Source: Caballeronia arationis (GTDB lineage Bacteria > Pseudomonadota > Gammaproteobacteria > Burkholderiales > Burkholderiaceae). Taken from it: DNA of 64,000 nt. A program made the position numbers and the translations under genes. The DNA is taken from the NCBI RefSeq assembly GCF_001544975.2, contig NZ_FCOG02000001.1:1-64000 (forward strand), written 5' to 3'. Of the stretch, positions 8,840-18,415 are shown piece by piece. Within the stretch, counting starts at the first letter, position 1; every line of letters starts with the position of its first letter. A model generated the notes under the pieces. It was given only the letters and a program-made list of their open reading frames with translations, searched no databases and was not told the origin of the DNA.

Positions 8840-11113
8840 TCACTTCCCCACTCGCGCGTTCGCCGAAGCCACCGCGGTCATATTGATGATCCGCCGTACG
8901 GTCGCGGCCGGCGTCAGGATATGCACCGGCTTGTCGGTCCCGAGCAGGATCGGCCCGACCGTCACGCCCTCGCCGCTCACCATCTTGAGCAGGTTGTACG
9001 TGATGTTCGCCGCTTCCACGTTCGGCATGATCAGCAGGTTCGCCTCGCCATGCAGCGTCGTGCCGGGGAACGACGCCTTGCGCACCGCTTCAGACAACGC
9101 CGCGTCGCCGTGCATTTCGCCGTCGACTTCGAGATGCGGCGCCCGCTCCGCGATCAGCTTGCGCGCTTCCGCCATGCGCTTCGCCGAAGCGGTCGGCACG
9201 CTGCCGAAGTTCGAATTCGACACCAGCGCCACCTTCGGCTGGATGCCGAACTTCTCGATTTCACTCGCCGCGAGAATCGTCATGTCGGCGAGTTGTTGGG
9301 GTGTCGGCACTTCGTTCACGTACGTATCGCTGATGAAGAGGTTGCGGCCCGGCAGCATCAGGAGGTTCATCGCGGCGAAGTTCTCCACGCCTTTCGCCTT
9401 GCCCAGTACCTGTTCGACGAACTTCAGGTGATCGTGATACGTGTCGATCAGGCCGCAGATCATGCCGTCGGCGTCGCCCATGCGAACCAGGATCGCGCCA
9501 ATCAGCGTGTTGAACTTGCGCAGCGCCGCCTTCGCGCTCTCCGGCGTCACGCCCTCGCGCGCCGAGATGGTGTGATATTCCTGCCAGCTCTTCTGATAGC
9601 GCGGATCGTCCTCGGGATTGACGATCTCGAAGTCGGTGCCCGCCTTCAGCTTCGAGCCCATCTTCTTTAGCCGCATCTCGACGACCGCCGGCCGCCCGAC
9701 GATGATCGGCTTCGCGATCTTCTCCAGCAGCACGAACTGCGCGGCGCGCAGGACGCGTTCGTCCTCGCCCTCGGCGAACACGATGCGCGCGGGCGCCGCC
9801 TTCGCCGCCTGGAACACCGGCCGCATCACCATGCCGGTGCGATAGACCGTCGCTCCAAGGGTCTCGCGATAGGCGTCCATGTCCTGGATCGGGCGCGTCG
9901 CGACGCCCGAGTCCATCGCGGCCTGTGCGACGGCCGGCGCGATCTTGATGATGAGACGCGGATCGAACGGCTTCGGAATCAGGTACTCGGGGCCGAATTC
10001 CAGCGAATGGCCTTCGTACGCCTTCGCGACTTCGTCGCCCTGATCGGTTTCTTCCGCGAGTTCAGCGATCGCGCGCACGCACGCAAGCTTCATCTCCTCG
10101 GTGATCGTGGTCGCGCCGACATCCAGAGCGCCGCGGAAGATGAACGGGAAGCACAGCACGTTGTTGACCTGGTTCGGATAGTCCGAACGGCCCGTCGCGA
10201 TGATGCAGTCCGGGCGCACCTTCTTCGCATCTTCGGGACGGATTTCCGGCTCCGGATTCGCGAGCGCCAGGATCAGCGGCTTGTCGGCCATGACCTTGAC
10301 CATCTCGGGCTTGAGCACGCCCGCGCTCGAGCAGCCGAGGAACACGTCTGCCTGATCGATGGCGTCGGCGAGCGTGCGCGCGTTGGTGCTCGCTTGATAG
10401 CGCTCCTTCGACACGTCCAGGTTGCCGCGCCCTTCGTAAATCACGCCCTTCGAATCGACGACGAGCGTGTTCGACTTCTTGAGCCCGAGGTCGACGAGCA
10501 AATCCAGACATGCAATCGCCGCCGCGCCCGCGCCCGAGCACACGAGCTTCACTTCATCGAGCTTCTTGCCGACCACCTTCAGGCCGTTGAGAATCGCCGC
10601 CGACGCGATGATCGCCGTGCCGTGCTGGTCGTCGTGGAAAACGGGAATCTTCATGCGCTCGCGCAGCTTCTTCTCGATGTAGAAGCACTCGGGCGCCTTG
10701 ATGTCCTCCAGGTTGATGCCGCCGAGAGTCGGTTCGAGCATCGCGATCGCTTCGACGAGCTTGTCCGGATCGGTCTCGGCGAGTTCGATGTCGAACACGT
10801 CGATGCCCGCGAACTTCTTGAACAGACACCCCTTGCCTTCCATCACCGGCTTGGCGGCGAGCGGCCCGATGTTGCCGAGTCCGAGCACGGCCGTGCCATT
10901 CGTCACCACGCCGACGAGGTTCGCGCGCGAGGTGTACTTCTGCGCGTCGAGCGGTTCGTCGAAGATCGCCATGCACGCGGCCGCCACGCCCGGCGAGTAC
11001 GCGAGCGAAAGGTCGAGTTGATTGGAGAGCGGCTTGGTCGGCGTGACGGAAATCTTGCCGGGCCGGGGATTCTGGTGATATGCGAGGGCGCTTTGCTTCA
11101 GTTGTTCGTCCAT
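8840..11113 (-). CDS. maeB: NADP-dependent malic enzyme with phosphotransacetylase-like domain
   Basis: A 757-residue protein that converts malate to pyruvate and CO2 with NADP. The N-terminal malic domain shows [20 protein letters not shown], followed by the nucleotide-binding domain with [20 protein letters not shown]; from about residue 430 there is a phosphate acetyltransferase-like domain ([16 protein letters not shown]), which in MaeB is regulatory and binds acetyl-CoA rather than being catalytic. Start ATG 11113 fits family length (about 760). It is a lone transcript ending at a strong terminator. Confidence 0.95.
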   Translation of the reverse strand: MDEQLKQSALAYHQNPRPGKISVTPTKPLSNQLDLSLAYSPGVAAACMAIFDEPLDAQKYTSRANLVGVVTNGTAVLGLGNIGPLAAKPVMEGKGCLFKKFAGIDVFDIELAETDPDKLVEAIAMLEPTLGGINLEDIKAPECFYIEKKLRERMKIPVFHDDQHGTAIIASAAILNGLKVVGKKLDEVKLVCSGAGAAAIACLDLLVDLGLKKSNTLVVDSKGVIYEGRGNLDVSKERYQASTNARTLADAIDQADVFLGCSSAGVLKPEMVKVMADKPLILALANPEPEIRPEDAKKVRPDCIIATGRSDYPNQVNNVLCFPFIFRGALDVGATTITEEMKLACVRAIAELAEETDQGDEVAKAYEGHSLEFGPEYLIPKPFDPRLIIKIAPAVAQAAMDSGVATRPIQDMDAYRETLGATVYRTGMVMRPVFQAAKAAPARIVFAEGEDERVLRAAQFVLLEKIAKPIIVGRPAVVEMRLKKMGSKLKAGTDFEIVNPEDDPRYQKSWQEYHTISAREGVTPESAKAALRKFNTLIGAILVRMGDADGMICGLIDTYHDHLKFVEQVLGKAKGVENFAAMNLLMLPGRNLFISDTYVNEVPTPQQLADMTILAASEIEKFGIQPKVALVSNSNFGSVPTASAKRMAEARKLIAERAPHLEVDGEMHGDAALSEAVRKASFPGTTLHGEANLLIMPNVEAANITYNLLKMVSGEGVTVGPILLGTDKPVHILTPAATVRRIINMTAVASANARVGK

Positions 11114-11427
11114 GATTAGCCTGGAGACGTTGGAAATTTTTCGAGAAGGGCCTCGCTGCCTGCACGCAGCCGCGGGGTGTAAATCGATGGATCGATCGAT
11201 GGGATACGGCGGCACCCGGCGCGCCGGTAGGCGCGTCGTCTCGCCGTTGCGGGATGGCAGCGGCGGACAGAGCTCTTTTTTTGGGAGAATTAGTGTACAC
11301 CCCGCGCATGCATTGACGCGAAGCAGCAATCGCGGAATCGCGCAGTTGAAGGACAGGGTGAAACCCTTATCGGACGGGCTTTCCTTCGACGAAAGCACTC
11401 GCGATGCGTACGCTTTTCACGCGCGGT
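11114..11427. other. Intergenic region upstream of maeB
   Basis: A 314-bp gap between maeB and the MFS gene, both on the minus strand. It must hold the maeB promoter and the 3' end of the MFS transcript. It includes a short repetitive patch, ATCGATGGATCGATCGATGG, at about 11183-11202. No gene or clear RNA structure was recognised. Confidence 0.4.
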
Positions 11428-12657
11428 TCACTGCAATTGAGCGCCGCGCCGCTCGGGGATCAGGAAGAGCGTCGCGAGGATGTCTAGCACGTAGATCGAC
11501 GCAAGAAGCGCGAGCGCCGCCGCGAACGAGTAGCGCGCAGCAAGCGCGCCCACGGCCACCGGCCCGAAGCCGCCGACCGCGCGTCCGATGTTGAACAGCA
11601 CGTTTTGCGCGGTCGCACGCGCTTCGGTCGGATAAAGCTCGGAGATGAGCGCGCCATAGCCGCCGATCATCCCGTTCACGAAGACGCCCATCACCGCGCC
11701 GCCGATCAGGAGCGCGAACGGCGTCGTCAAATGCGAATAGACGAACACCATCACGACCGCGCCGATCTGGTACGCGAGAAATGCGGGCTTGCGGCCGAAG
11801 CGGTCGGCGGCGATGCCGAAGAGCCAGATGCCGAGCGCCATGCCGAGCACGGTCGCGGCCGTCCAGACGCCCGACTTCGTCAGCGAATAGCCGAAGGTCT
11901 TCGACAGATAGCTCGGCAACCAGATCATCAGGCCGTAGTAGCCGAAGTTTTGCACCGAACAAAGGATCACGACGCCGAGACTCGCGCGCGTCGTGCGGGC
12001 ATCGTGGAACAGACGCCTGAGCGGAAACCCGCGGCTCGCCTTCGCGCGCTCCGTGAAGAGCGCCGGTTCCTCGACGCGCCGCCGCACCGCGAACGACACA
12101 ACCGCCGGCAGTAGTCCGACCGCGAACATGCCGCGCCAGCCGATCAGCGGCAAGAGGAGCGGCGTGAGGAGCGCGGCGGCGAGTACACCCGCCTGCCAGC
12201 CAAGCCCGACATACGACGACGCCCGCGCGCGCTGCTCGGCCGGCCACGCCTCGGCGACGAGCGCCATGCCGATGCCGAACTCGCCGCCAAGCCCGATGCC
12301 CGCCACGGTCCGGTAGAACAGCAGGTCGCCGAAACCCTGCGCGAGCGCGCAGAGGCCGGTGAAGATGGCAAACAGCAGGATCGTCCAGGTGAGCATCCGC
12401 ACGCGGCCGTAGTAGTCGGACAGCGTGCCGAAAATCAGCCCGCCCGCCACCGCGCCGACGAGCGTCCATGTGACGAGGGAGCCGGCCTGCGTCGAGGTGA
12501 GATGCAGGTCGGCGGCGATCGCGGGCAGCATGAAGCCGAGAATCAGCAGGTCGAAGCCGTCCATCGCGTAGCCGAGCATCGAGGCGACGAGCGCGCGCGC
12601 GGCGTGGCGATCGGGCGGAACGTTCGATTCGGCGGAGGAAGGGGACGCAGGAGTCAT
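11428..12657 (-). CDS. Major facilitator superfamily transporter
   Basis: A 409-residue inner-membrane carrier with about 12 predicted helices. The family signature after helix 2 is GTLSDYYGRVRML and the matching site in the second half is GIAADRFGRKPAF; helix 1 carries GYAMDGFDLLILGFMLPAI, typical of the aromatic acid/sialic acid:H+ symporter branch. I start it at ATG 12657; an in-frame ATG at 12681 is possible and neither has a strong ribosome site. It is divergent from pyrE across 285 bp. Substrate unknown, probably a small carboxylate. Confidence 0.88.
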   Translation of the reverse strand: MTPASPSSAESNVPPDRHAARALVASMLGYAMDGFDLLILGFMLPAIAADLHLTSTQAGSLVTWTLVGAVAGGLIFGTLSDYYGRVRMLTWTILLFAIFTGLCALAQGFGDLLFYRTVAGIGLGGEFGIGMALVAEAWPAEQRARASSYVGLGWQAGVLAAALLTPLLLPLIGWRGMFAVGLLPAVVSFAVRRRVEEPALFTERAKASRGFPLRRLFHDARTTRASLGVVILCSVQNFGYYGLMIWLPSYLSKTFGYSLTKSGVWTAATVLGMALGIWLFGIAADRFGRKPAFLAYQIGAVVMVFVYSHLTTPFALLIGGAVMGVFVNGMIGGYGALISELYPTEARATAQNVLFNIGRAVGGFGPVAVGALAARYSFAAALALLASIYVLDILATLFLIPERRGAQLQ

Positions 12658-12942
12658 GGCAGCAGCGAATGCGCGCGGCATCTCGTTAAAGAGCCGCGAG
12701 TGTACGTGGGGCGTGGACCCCTCACAACTCGCGAAAAATCGCTTCCCGGGCTGGCTTTCAGGCGTGTTACGGATGGACCCGGCATTCGCTCCGGGACACG
12801 GAAGTCGGGTAAAATCGCGGGCTACGCGCGCAGCAATCGTCGGACACGCCGGATCTCCCGCCGCTCGTCCGCCTGACCCGCTGCGCCACGGGCCCACGGG
12901 CCGCCTCCGCGCTCTGCGCCACTCAAGTCCAAGGATTCGCCC

Positions 12943-13629
12943 ATGACAGGCAACGATCGCCAGACGATCTCCGACACCACCGCAAAAATGCTCCTGGAAG
13001 TCCAGGCGGTGCACTTCAACGCGGAAAAACCGTACATCTTCACGTCCGGCTGGGCGAGCCCGGTCTATATCGACTGCCGCAAGCTGATTTCGTATCCGCG
13101 CGTGCGCCGCGGCCTGATGGAAATGGCCGAAGCGACCATTCTGCGCGACGTCGGCTACGAGCAGATCGACGCGGTCGCGGGCGGCGAAACCGCCGGCATC
13201 CCGTTCGCCGCATGGCTTTCGGACCGCCTCATGGTGCCGATGCAGTACGTCCGCAAAAAGCCGAAGGGTTTCGGCCGCAATGCGCAGATCGAAGGCCTTC
13301 TGACCGAAGGGCAGCGAGTTCTGCTGGTAGAGGACCTGACCACCGACAGCCGCAGCAAGATCAACTTCATCAATGCGCTGCGCACGGCGGGTGCGACAGT
13401 CAACCACTGCTTCGTGCTGTTTCACTACAACATATTCAAGGAAAGCGTCTCGGTCCTGAAGGACATCGACGTCGATCTGCACGCGCTCGCCACTTGGTGG
13501 GACGTGCTGCGCGTCGCGAAGGAGGCGGGTTATTTCGAAGCGAAGACGCTCGACGAAGTCGAAAAATTCCTGCACGCGCCGGCCGAATGGTCGGCGGCGC
13601 ACGGCGGCGCGACCTCGGCGCCGCAATAA
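12943..13629 (+). CDS. pyrE: Orotate phosphoribosyltransferase
   Basis: A 228-residue enzyme joining orotate and PRPP to give orotidine monophosphate in pyrimidine synthesis. The PRPP-binding loop [11 protein letters not shown] lies at about residues 127-137, and the N-terminal part has [17 protein letters not shown]. The ATG at 12943 follows an AAGGAT site. The upstream region carries a -10-like TAAAAT near 12809, and the gene ends at a clear terminator, so it is a single-gene transcript. Confidence 0.96.
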   Translation: MTGNDRQTISDTTAKMLLEVQAVHFNAEKPYIFTSGWASPVYIDCRKLISYPRVRRGLMEMAEATILRDVGYEQIDAVAGGETAGIPFAAWLSDRLMVPMQYVRKKPKGFGRNAQIEGLLTEGQRVLLVEDLTTDSRSKINFINALRTAGATVNHCFVLFHYNIFKESVSVLKDIDVDLHALATWWDVLRVAKEAGYFEAKTLDEVEKFLHAPAEWSAAHGGATSAPQ

Positions 13630-13653
13630 ACCGGTTACTGGCTTGCAATAAAT

Positions 13654-13684
13654 AAACCGCTGGCACATACCAGCGGTTTTTTAT
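13654..13684 (+). terminator. Rho-independent terminator after pyrE
   Basis: Perfect 10-bp stem AAACCGCTGG (13654-13663) with CCAGCGGTTT (13670-13679), loop CACATA, followed by TTTATTTT. It may also serve the convergent regulator gene. Confidence 0.92.
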
Positions 13685-13707
13685 TTTGTGCGTGACGCGG
13701 GAAATAA

Positions 13708-14421
13708 TTAACGGTGTTCCGGCCGCGGCTCGGAGGGCGTGTCCGGATTACCGTCTCCGACATACGATGCCAGATTCAATAAGCCATTACTTTGCGCATA
13801 TTGAAACAATTCGGATTCGCGGTCGATACCAAGTTTTCGCATTGCCGTATTTTTCTGCGTACTGATTGTTTTTATACTGCGACGTAAATGCGCGGCAATT
13901 TCGGTGATCGTCATTCCCGAAACGAAAAGCCGCACGACTTCCAGTTCCCGCTTCGACAGCACGACGTCGCGCTGCTGCCCGCTCGCGCTCAGCCCCATGC
14001 TGTCGAGCGCCGCCTGCACCGACGGTCCGATGTACTCCTGTCCGCGCATGACCTGCACGATCGCGAGGCCGATATGACTCAGGTCGTCGGCCTTGCTAAT
14101 GACCGCATTGACGCCTACTTCGCGCAAACGCTTGAGCAGTGCCGGATTTTCGAGCATCGTCAGGACGACGATTCGCACCGAGCCAAACTGCCGGCCGATA
14201 TATCCGAGCAGCGGCATGCCGTCGCCGAATTGACCGCCCGGCATCGCAAGATCGGACACCAGAACGTCGCAAGGCGTTTTCTGTAATAGCTGAATCAGGT
14301 CCGTAGACTGCCGCGCCTGCCCCACCACCTCGATTTCCGGAAAGCGGACCAGCGCCTGTGCAGCGCCAAACAGAATAACCGGATGGTCGTCGGCAATAAT
14401 AACCCTTATTCTCTGGTTCAT
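13708..14421 (-). CDS. RcsB-like LuxR-family response regulator
   Basis: A 237-residue response regulator. The receiver spans residues 1-125, with the acidic pair D11/D12 and predicted phospho-acceptor D57 in VLVSDLAMPGGQFGDG, a spelling close to RcsB. The C-terminal LuxR helix-turn-helix (SKRELEVVRLFVSGMTITEI) lies at about residues 155-215. No histidine kinase or phosphotransfer protein is next to it. The gene and its 294-bp upstream gap are more AT-rich than their neighbours, which may indicate transfer or relaxed selection. Target genes unknown. Confidence 0.9.
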   Translation of the reverse strand: MNQRIRVIIADDHPVILFGAAQALVRFPEIEVVGQARQSTDLIQLLQKTPCDVLVSDLAMPGGQFGDGMPLLGYIGRQFGSVRIVVLTMLENPALLKRLREVGVNAVISKADDLSHIGLAIVQVMRGQEYIGPSVQAALDSMGLSASGQQRDVVLSKRELEVVRLFVSGMTITEIAAHLRRSIKTISTQKNTAMRKLGIDRESELFQYAQSNGLLNLASYVGDGNPDTPSEPRPEHR

Positions 14422-14652
14422 TATTTCCCCAGCCGTTGCAATTGACTTGATACCGCGCGAATAAGCGGTGAACTGAAGTTTTTCATTTGCTGATCCATAC
14501 CAGATCCGGGATCCACACTCTACTTTAGTCTTTCTCTGACAGACAGGATAGCTACGATGACCATGACATCCGAATCTACGCCGACAAAAGGTTAATCCTT
14601 TGTTGCAATGTTAAACTCGAAAGTGACATATGGTGCAGTTTGAGACAAATTA

Positions 14653-14689
14653 CATCGTTACGCGATTGGTAACGATGTCAGTTACGATG
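14653..14689. promoter_or_regulatory. Perfect inverted repeat plus third half-site, candidate operator
   Basis: CATCGTTAC (14653-14661) and GTAACGATG (14669-14677) form a perfect 9-bp inverted repeat with a 7-bp spacer. A third, near-identical half-site GTTACGATG follows at 14681-14689. It lies 27 bp before the YbhB-like start, in an AT-rich gap, as expected for an operator at or near a promoter. Confidence 0.5.
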
Positions 14690-14715
14690 TCGAAAAAATA
14701 AGGAGAATCCGCACC

Positions 14716-15318
14716 ATGCGCCTGACACGCCTCGCCGCGCGTCTTGCCGACCCCAGTTCCGGCCGCTCCACCATCGTTTTCGTCCTGCTGTGCGCGGTGG
14801 CGATCGCATCCAGGTCTCCTCACGCGCTCGCGGAATCCGCATTCACCGCCAAAAGCAGCGATCTGATCGCCGGCAAGCCCGTGTCGCCGTCGCTTCTTTT
14901 CGACCAGACCGACTGCAAGGGCGGCAACCGGTCGCCACAACTCTCGTGGCGCGGCGCCCCCGCCGAGACGCGCAGTTTCGCCGTGACGATCGTCGATCCG
15001 GACGCGCCCGGCCGCGGCTGGTGGCATTGGGCCGTCGCCGGGATTCCCGCCAGCGTCACGCAGTTGCCCGGAAACGCGAGCGCGTCGGGCGCGCTGCGGA
15101 CAATGGGCGCCGTCGAGGCCCGCAACGATTTCGACACCGACGGCTACGGCGGCCCCTGTCCGCCGCCCGGCAAGCCGCATCGCTACGTGATCACGGTCTA
15201 CGCGCTCAACAGCGACGACCTGCGCCTGCGCCAGGGCCGCCCGGCGCTGATGTTCGAGCACGAAATCCGCGCGACGACGATCGCGAGCGCGCAGCTCGTC
15301 TTCACCTACGGGCGCTAG
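14716..15318 (+). CDS. YbhB/YbcL family (PEBP, Raf-kinase-inhibitor-like) protein, exported
   Basis: A 200-residue protein of the phosphatidylethanolamine-binding superfamily. An N-terminal hydrophobic stretch (TIVFVLLCAVAIAS, about residues 18-31) suggests a signal peptide or anchor, so it is probably periplasmic. The family core is seen in LSWRGAPAETRSFAVTIVDP, GWWHWAVAGIP and GPCPPPGKPHRYVITVYAL. AAGGAG sits at 14700-14705, ten bases before the ATG. Bacterial members have no settled function. The inverted repeat at 14653 suggests dedicated control. Confidence 0.9.
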   Translation: MRLTRLAARLADPSSGRSTIVFVLLCAVAIASRSPHALAESAFTAKSSDLIAGKPVSPSLLFDQTDCKGGNRSPQLSWRGAPAETRSFAVTIVDPDAPGRGWWHWAVAGIPASVTQLPGNASASGALRTMGAVEARNDFDTDGYGGPCPPPGKPHRYVITVYALNSDDLRLRQGRPALMFEHEIRATTIASAQLVFTYGR

Positions 15319-15490
15319 GCGCACCAAGACGGGGCGCGCGCCGCCGTTGGCTGGCGAACCGAGCGCCCCAATTTGTTCTTGCTAGACTGGCCCGGCCGAG
15401 TCATTCCCGGCGCCCATCGTCACCGGAAAGCGCCCAGGCCGCGCCCGTGACGCGACAACGGGCGCCCCACCGCAGGCCAAGGACATCACA

Positions 15491-16057
15491 ATGCCGAAGA
15501 TCGTCATCGTTTATCACAGTGGGTACGGTCACACGAAGAAAGTCGCCGAAGCCGTTCTCGCCGGCGCGCAGGACGCGGGCGCCGAGGCGAAACTGATGCC
15601 GGTAGGCGATCTCGACGACGCCGGCTGGGCCGAACTCGACGCCGCCGACGCCATCATCTTCGGCGCGCCGACCTACATGGGCGGACCGTCGGCCGACTTC
15701 AAGAAATTCGCCGACGCGAGCTCGAAACCGTGGTTCGCGCAGAAGTGGAAAGACAAGGTCGCGGCCGGCTTCACCAATTCCGCGACGATGAACGGCGACA
15801 AGTTCAACACGATCACCTATCTCGTCACCCTCGCGATGCAGCACGGCATGATCTGGGCGGGCACGGGCATGATGCCGTCGAACACCAAGGCGGCGACACG
15901 CAACGACCTCAATTTCGTCGGCGGCTTTACGGGGCTGCTGGCGCAGTCGCCCGCGGATGCATCGCCGGAAGAAGCGCCGCCGCCGGGCGATCTCGAAACC
16001 GCGAAGACGTTCGGCGCGCGCGTCGCGGCCGTGACCGCGCGCTGGGCCGGAAAGTAG
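15491..16057 (+). CDS. Flavodoxin-like NAD(P)H:quinone oxidoreductase (WrbA-like)
   Basis: A 188-residue FMN-binding protein. The N-terminal phosphate loop is VYHSGYGHTKKVAEAV and the flavin-binding segment is GAPTYMGGPSADFKKF. WrbA-type enzymes reduce quinones by two electrons with NAD(P)H and limit oxidative stress. The length is slightly short for WrbA (about 200) and the C-terminus differs, so flavodoxin family protein is the safe name. It lies alone between the YbhB-like gene and argC. Confidence 0.88.
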   Translation: MPKIVIVYHSGYGHTKKVAEAVLAGAQDAGAEAKLMPVGDLDDAGWAELDAADAIIFGAPTYMGGPSADFKKFADASSKPWFAQKWKDKVAAGFTNSATMNGDKFNTITYLVTLAMQHGMIWAGTGMMPSNTKAATRNDLNFVGGFTGLLAQSPADASPEEAPPPGDLETAKTFGARVAAVTARWAGK

Positions 16058-16180
16058 TGATTGCATCGTCCGATCGGCCAATCCGGCCCGCGTGCCATCA
16101 CGCTGTCTTCGAAGCGCATTAAAATGACGCTTTTGCTCCCCGCGCGCGCCGCGCGCACGGGCTGAACCAGCGAGATCGAG

Positions 16181-17128
16181 ATGACCACGAAAGTATTTGT
16201 CGACGGACAGGAAGGCACTACCGGCCTGAAGATTTTCGAATACCTGTCGGAGCGCCGTGACATCGAGGTGTTGCGCATCGACGAGGCGAAGCGCAAGGAC
16301 ATCGAGGAGCGCCGGCGCCTGATCAACGCTTCGGATGTGACGTTTCTGTGCCTGCCCGACGTGGCATCGCGCGAGTCAGTGTCGCTCGTCGACAACGACA
16401 ACACCTGTGTGATCGACGCGAGCACGGCTTTTCGCACGCAGGACGACTGGGCCTACGGCCTGCCGGAACTGACCCGCGCCCAGCGCGAACGGCTGCGCAC
16501 GGCCCATCGCATCGCGGTGCCGGGGTGCCACGCGTCGGCGTTCGTGCTGTCGGTGCAGCCGCTCGTCGCAGGCGGGCTCATTCCCGCCGATTTCGACGCG
16601 CACGCGTACTCGATCACGGGCTACAGCGGCGGTGGCAAAAAAATGATCGCGGACTACGAAGCCGGCGGCAACGCGAAGCTCACGAGCCCGCGTCCGTATG
16701 CGCTCGGACTCACGCACAAGCATCTTCCGGAAATGGCGGTGCGTTCGGGACTCAAGCGTGCGCCGGTCTTCACGCCGATCGTCGGCAACTTCCTGAAGGG
16801 TCTCGCCGTCACGACGTATTTCTCGCCGAACCAGCTTGCGCGCGCCGCCAAACCGCAGGACGTGCAGTCGATGCTGGCCGAGTACTACGCGAACGAGCCG
16901 TTCGTGCGCGTGTTGCCGTTCAACGCGGAAAGCAATCTCGACGACGGTTTCTTCGACGTGCAGGCCTGCAACGACACGAATCGCGTGGACATCTTCGTGT
17001 TCGGCAATGACGAGCGCTTCGTGACCGTCGCGCGGCTCGACAATCTGGGCAAGGGCGCATCGGGCGCGGCGATCCAGTGCATGAACCTGCACATCGGAGC
17101 GGACGAAGAAGCGGGATTGAAGCGGTAG
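16181..17128 (+). CDS. argC: N-acetyl-gamma-glutamyl-phosphate reductase (short form)
   Basis: A 315-residue enzyme of arginine synthesis that reduces N-acetylglutamyl phosphate to the semialdehyde with NADPH. The predicted catalytic cysteine is C116 in [26 protein letters not shown] is the nucleotide-binding start. This is the short ArgC class (about 310 residues) rather than the 345-residue class. It is not near other arg genes. It ends at a strong terminator. Confidence 0.95.
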   Translation: MTTKVFVDGQEGTTGLKIFEYLSERRDIEVLRIDEAKRKDIEERRRLINASDVTFLCLPDVASRESVSLVDNDNTCVIDASTAFRTQDDWAYGLPELTRAQRERLRTAHRIAVPGCHASAFVLSVQPLVAGGLIPADFDAHAYSITGYSGGGKKMIADYEAGGNAKLTSPRPYALGLTHKHLPEMAVRSGLKRAPVFTPIVGNFLKGLAVTTYFSPNQLARAAKPQDVQSMLAEYYANEPFVRVLPFNAESNLDDGFFDVQACNDTNRVDIFVFGNDERFVTVARLDNLGKGASGAAIQCMNLHIGADEEAGLKR

Positions 17129-17149
17129 TAGACAAAAACACTCGAACTG

Positions 17150-17190
17150 AAGGCCGGTTTCGCCAGTTTGGCGGACCGGCCTTTTTTCTT
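17150..17190 (+). terminator. Rho-independent terminator after argC
   Basis: Stem AAGGCCGG (17150-17157) with CCGGCCTT (17176-17183), with a further GCC/GGC pair inside, followed by TTTTTCTTCT. Confidence 0.9.
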
Positions 17191-17222
17191 CTCGTCCGAA
17201 CGGAGGGCACAAAACGGACAGA

Positions 17223-17254
17223 CGAAAAAAAGCCCGCTCGTTGCGGAGCGGGCT
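17223..17254 (-). terminator. Rho-independent terminator for the minus-strand receiver gene
   Basis: Perfect 9-bp stem AGCCCGCTC (17231-17239) with GAGCGGGCT (17246-17254). Read on the minus strand it is followed by a run of T, so it fits the end of the receiver gene at 17381. Confidence 0.85.
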
Positions 17255-17380
17255 GAATCCATATCAGTGGAGACATGGAGGAGACAAGAACGACTCTACC
17301 AAAACAATTGGTGCGCCGCAACATCCCGCAGCGCGGTGCGTCGATCTGTCTCGCTCTTACAACGGTCTACGCTGATGTCA

Positions 17381-17746
17381 CTAGGACTGTGTCATCGACA
17401 GAATGAAGCCGAGCTGATCCGCCGACACAGGCTTGACGAGATGCACGTCGAATCCTGCGAGCTGTGTCATCTCGTGATGCTGCGGCTGGCCCCAGCCGGT
17501 CAGTGCGACGATCAGCAACGCGCGGCCGTTCGGCAGACTTCGAAGCGCCCGCGCGGCCGCGAGGCCATCCATGAGCGGCATGCCGAGATCCAGGATCACG
17601 ACTTCCGGTTCGAACTGCTGCGCGACCTCGACAGCCTGCGCGCCGTTCGCCGCGAGCGCGACCTCATGGCCCATTCCGTTGAGCAAATTCGAAAGTCCGA
17701 CGAGCGCGTCGTCGTCATCGTCGGCAATCAGGATGCGTTTGGTCAC
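17381..17746 (-). CDS. Single-domain response regulator receiver
   Basis: A 121-residue lone receiver with no output domain. The acidic pocket is IADDDDDALV and the predicted phospho-acceptor is D53 in VILDLGMPLMDG; the conserved lysine lies in HLVKPV. It starts at GTG 17746, seven bases after the stop of the exported-protein gene, so the two are probably translated together. The sequence resembles receivers cut from hybrid kinases. No kinase is nearby. A related lone receiver lies at 27663-28049. Confidence 0.85.
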   Translation of the reverse strand: MTKRILIADDDDDALVGLSNLLNGMGHEVALAANGAQAVEVAQQFEPEVVILDLGMPLMDGLAAARALRSLPNGRALLIVALTGWGQPQHHEMTQLAGFDVHLVKPVSADQLGFILSMTQS

Positions 17747-17753
17747 GGCAGTC

Positions 17754-18194
17754 TCACTTGTTGCCCGAAACGACGAGCTTGAGCTTGTTGGCGCCCGCCG
17801 TAGCCACGACGATCTGCGTGCGCTGACCGCGCGCGCCCAGATAGAAGTGCTGGCGGGATGGAGAATTCTGATCGTGAGTGGCATCCGGCAGGCATGACGC
17901 AATGTCAGCCGCGACGCCCTGCAGCGCTTCTGCGCTCGAACCGCCGCGCGACGTCCACGTGCATTGATAGCTGCCGTGTGTCGCGGAGCACGCGGCATCG
18001 TCGCCGTAGGGAAGCGCGGCTGCCCTGCCGTCCTCGGGCGCAAGCGCCGAAAATCCGGGCGCCGCCGCAACGATGCGCTTGAGAGCGTCGCAGGGACTCG
18101 GCGTGTCGTCGGCGAGCGCTGTGGCCGGCGCGATCGACGCACCGACGGCCGACGCAACCGCCAACCGGGCGATCGTTCGCGTGGATGGAAACAT
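17754..18194 (-). CDS. Exported protein of unknown function, coupled to a receiver gene
   Basis: A 146-residue protein with a signal peptide (FPSTRTIARLAVASAVGASI, cleavage likely after ATALA). The start ATG 18194 has GGGAGG upstream; longer readings lack a site. The mature part contains C residues in SPCDALKRI, DDAACSATHGSYQCTW and IASCLPDA, enough for two disulphides. I do not recognise a family. Its stop lies seven bases before the receiver start, so a shared transcript is likely, but the functional link is unknown. Confidence 0.75.
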   Translation of the reverse strand: MFPSTRTIARLAVASAVGASIAPATALADDTPSPCDALKRIVAAAPGFSALAPEDGRAAALPYGDDAACSATHGSYQCTWTSRGGSSAEALQGVAADIASCLPDATHDQNSPSRQHFYLGARGQRTQIVVATAGANKLKLVVSGNK

Positions 18195-18415
18195 GGGGCG
18201 CCTCCCTTTTCTTGCTGTTCTTCTGCGCTCGACGCAAGACTTCACCGACGGCCACTTTGCGCTCGGGCCGGAACCGCGTATGTTCGCAAGCGAATGAAAC
18301 ACATCATGCCAGTAGCAAGGCGCGAACCACGCACGATAGGCACGACGCCCGCGTGATTTACGCGCCGTCGGGGCAAATCATCACATCTTTGTTGCCACAC
18401 CTCCGCTCACGCGCG

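Noticed and set aside
8840-9430. Long plus-strand open frames inside maeB, pyrE, glmU and many others
   Set aside because: High GC gives long frames on the opposite strand. These have no domain match, no ribosome site and fall wholly inside well-supported genes.
11183-11202. ATCGAT-type repeats upstream of maeB as a regulatory array
   Set aside because: The patch is short, partly self-complementary by chance and has no clear spacing; I could not support an operator.
13000-13668. Extension of the MFS gene upstream through pyrE
   Set aside because: The longer reading covers pyrE on the other strand and has no MFS similarity; the family begins near 12657.
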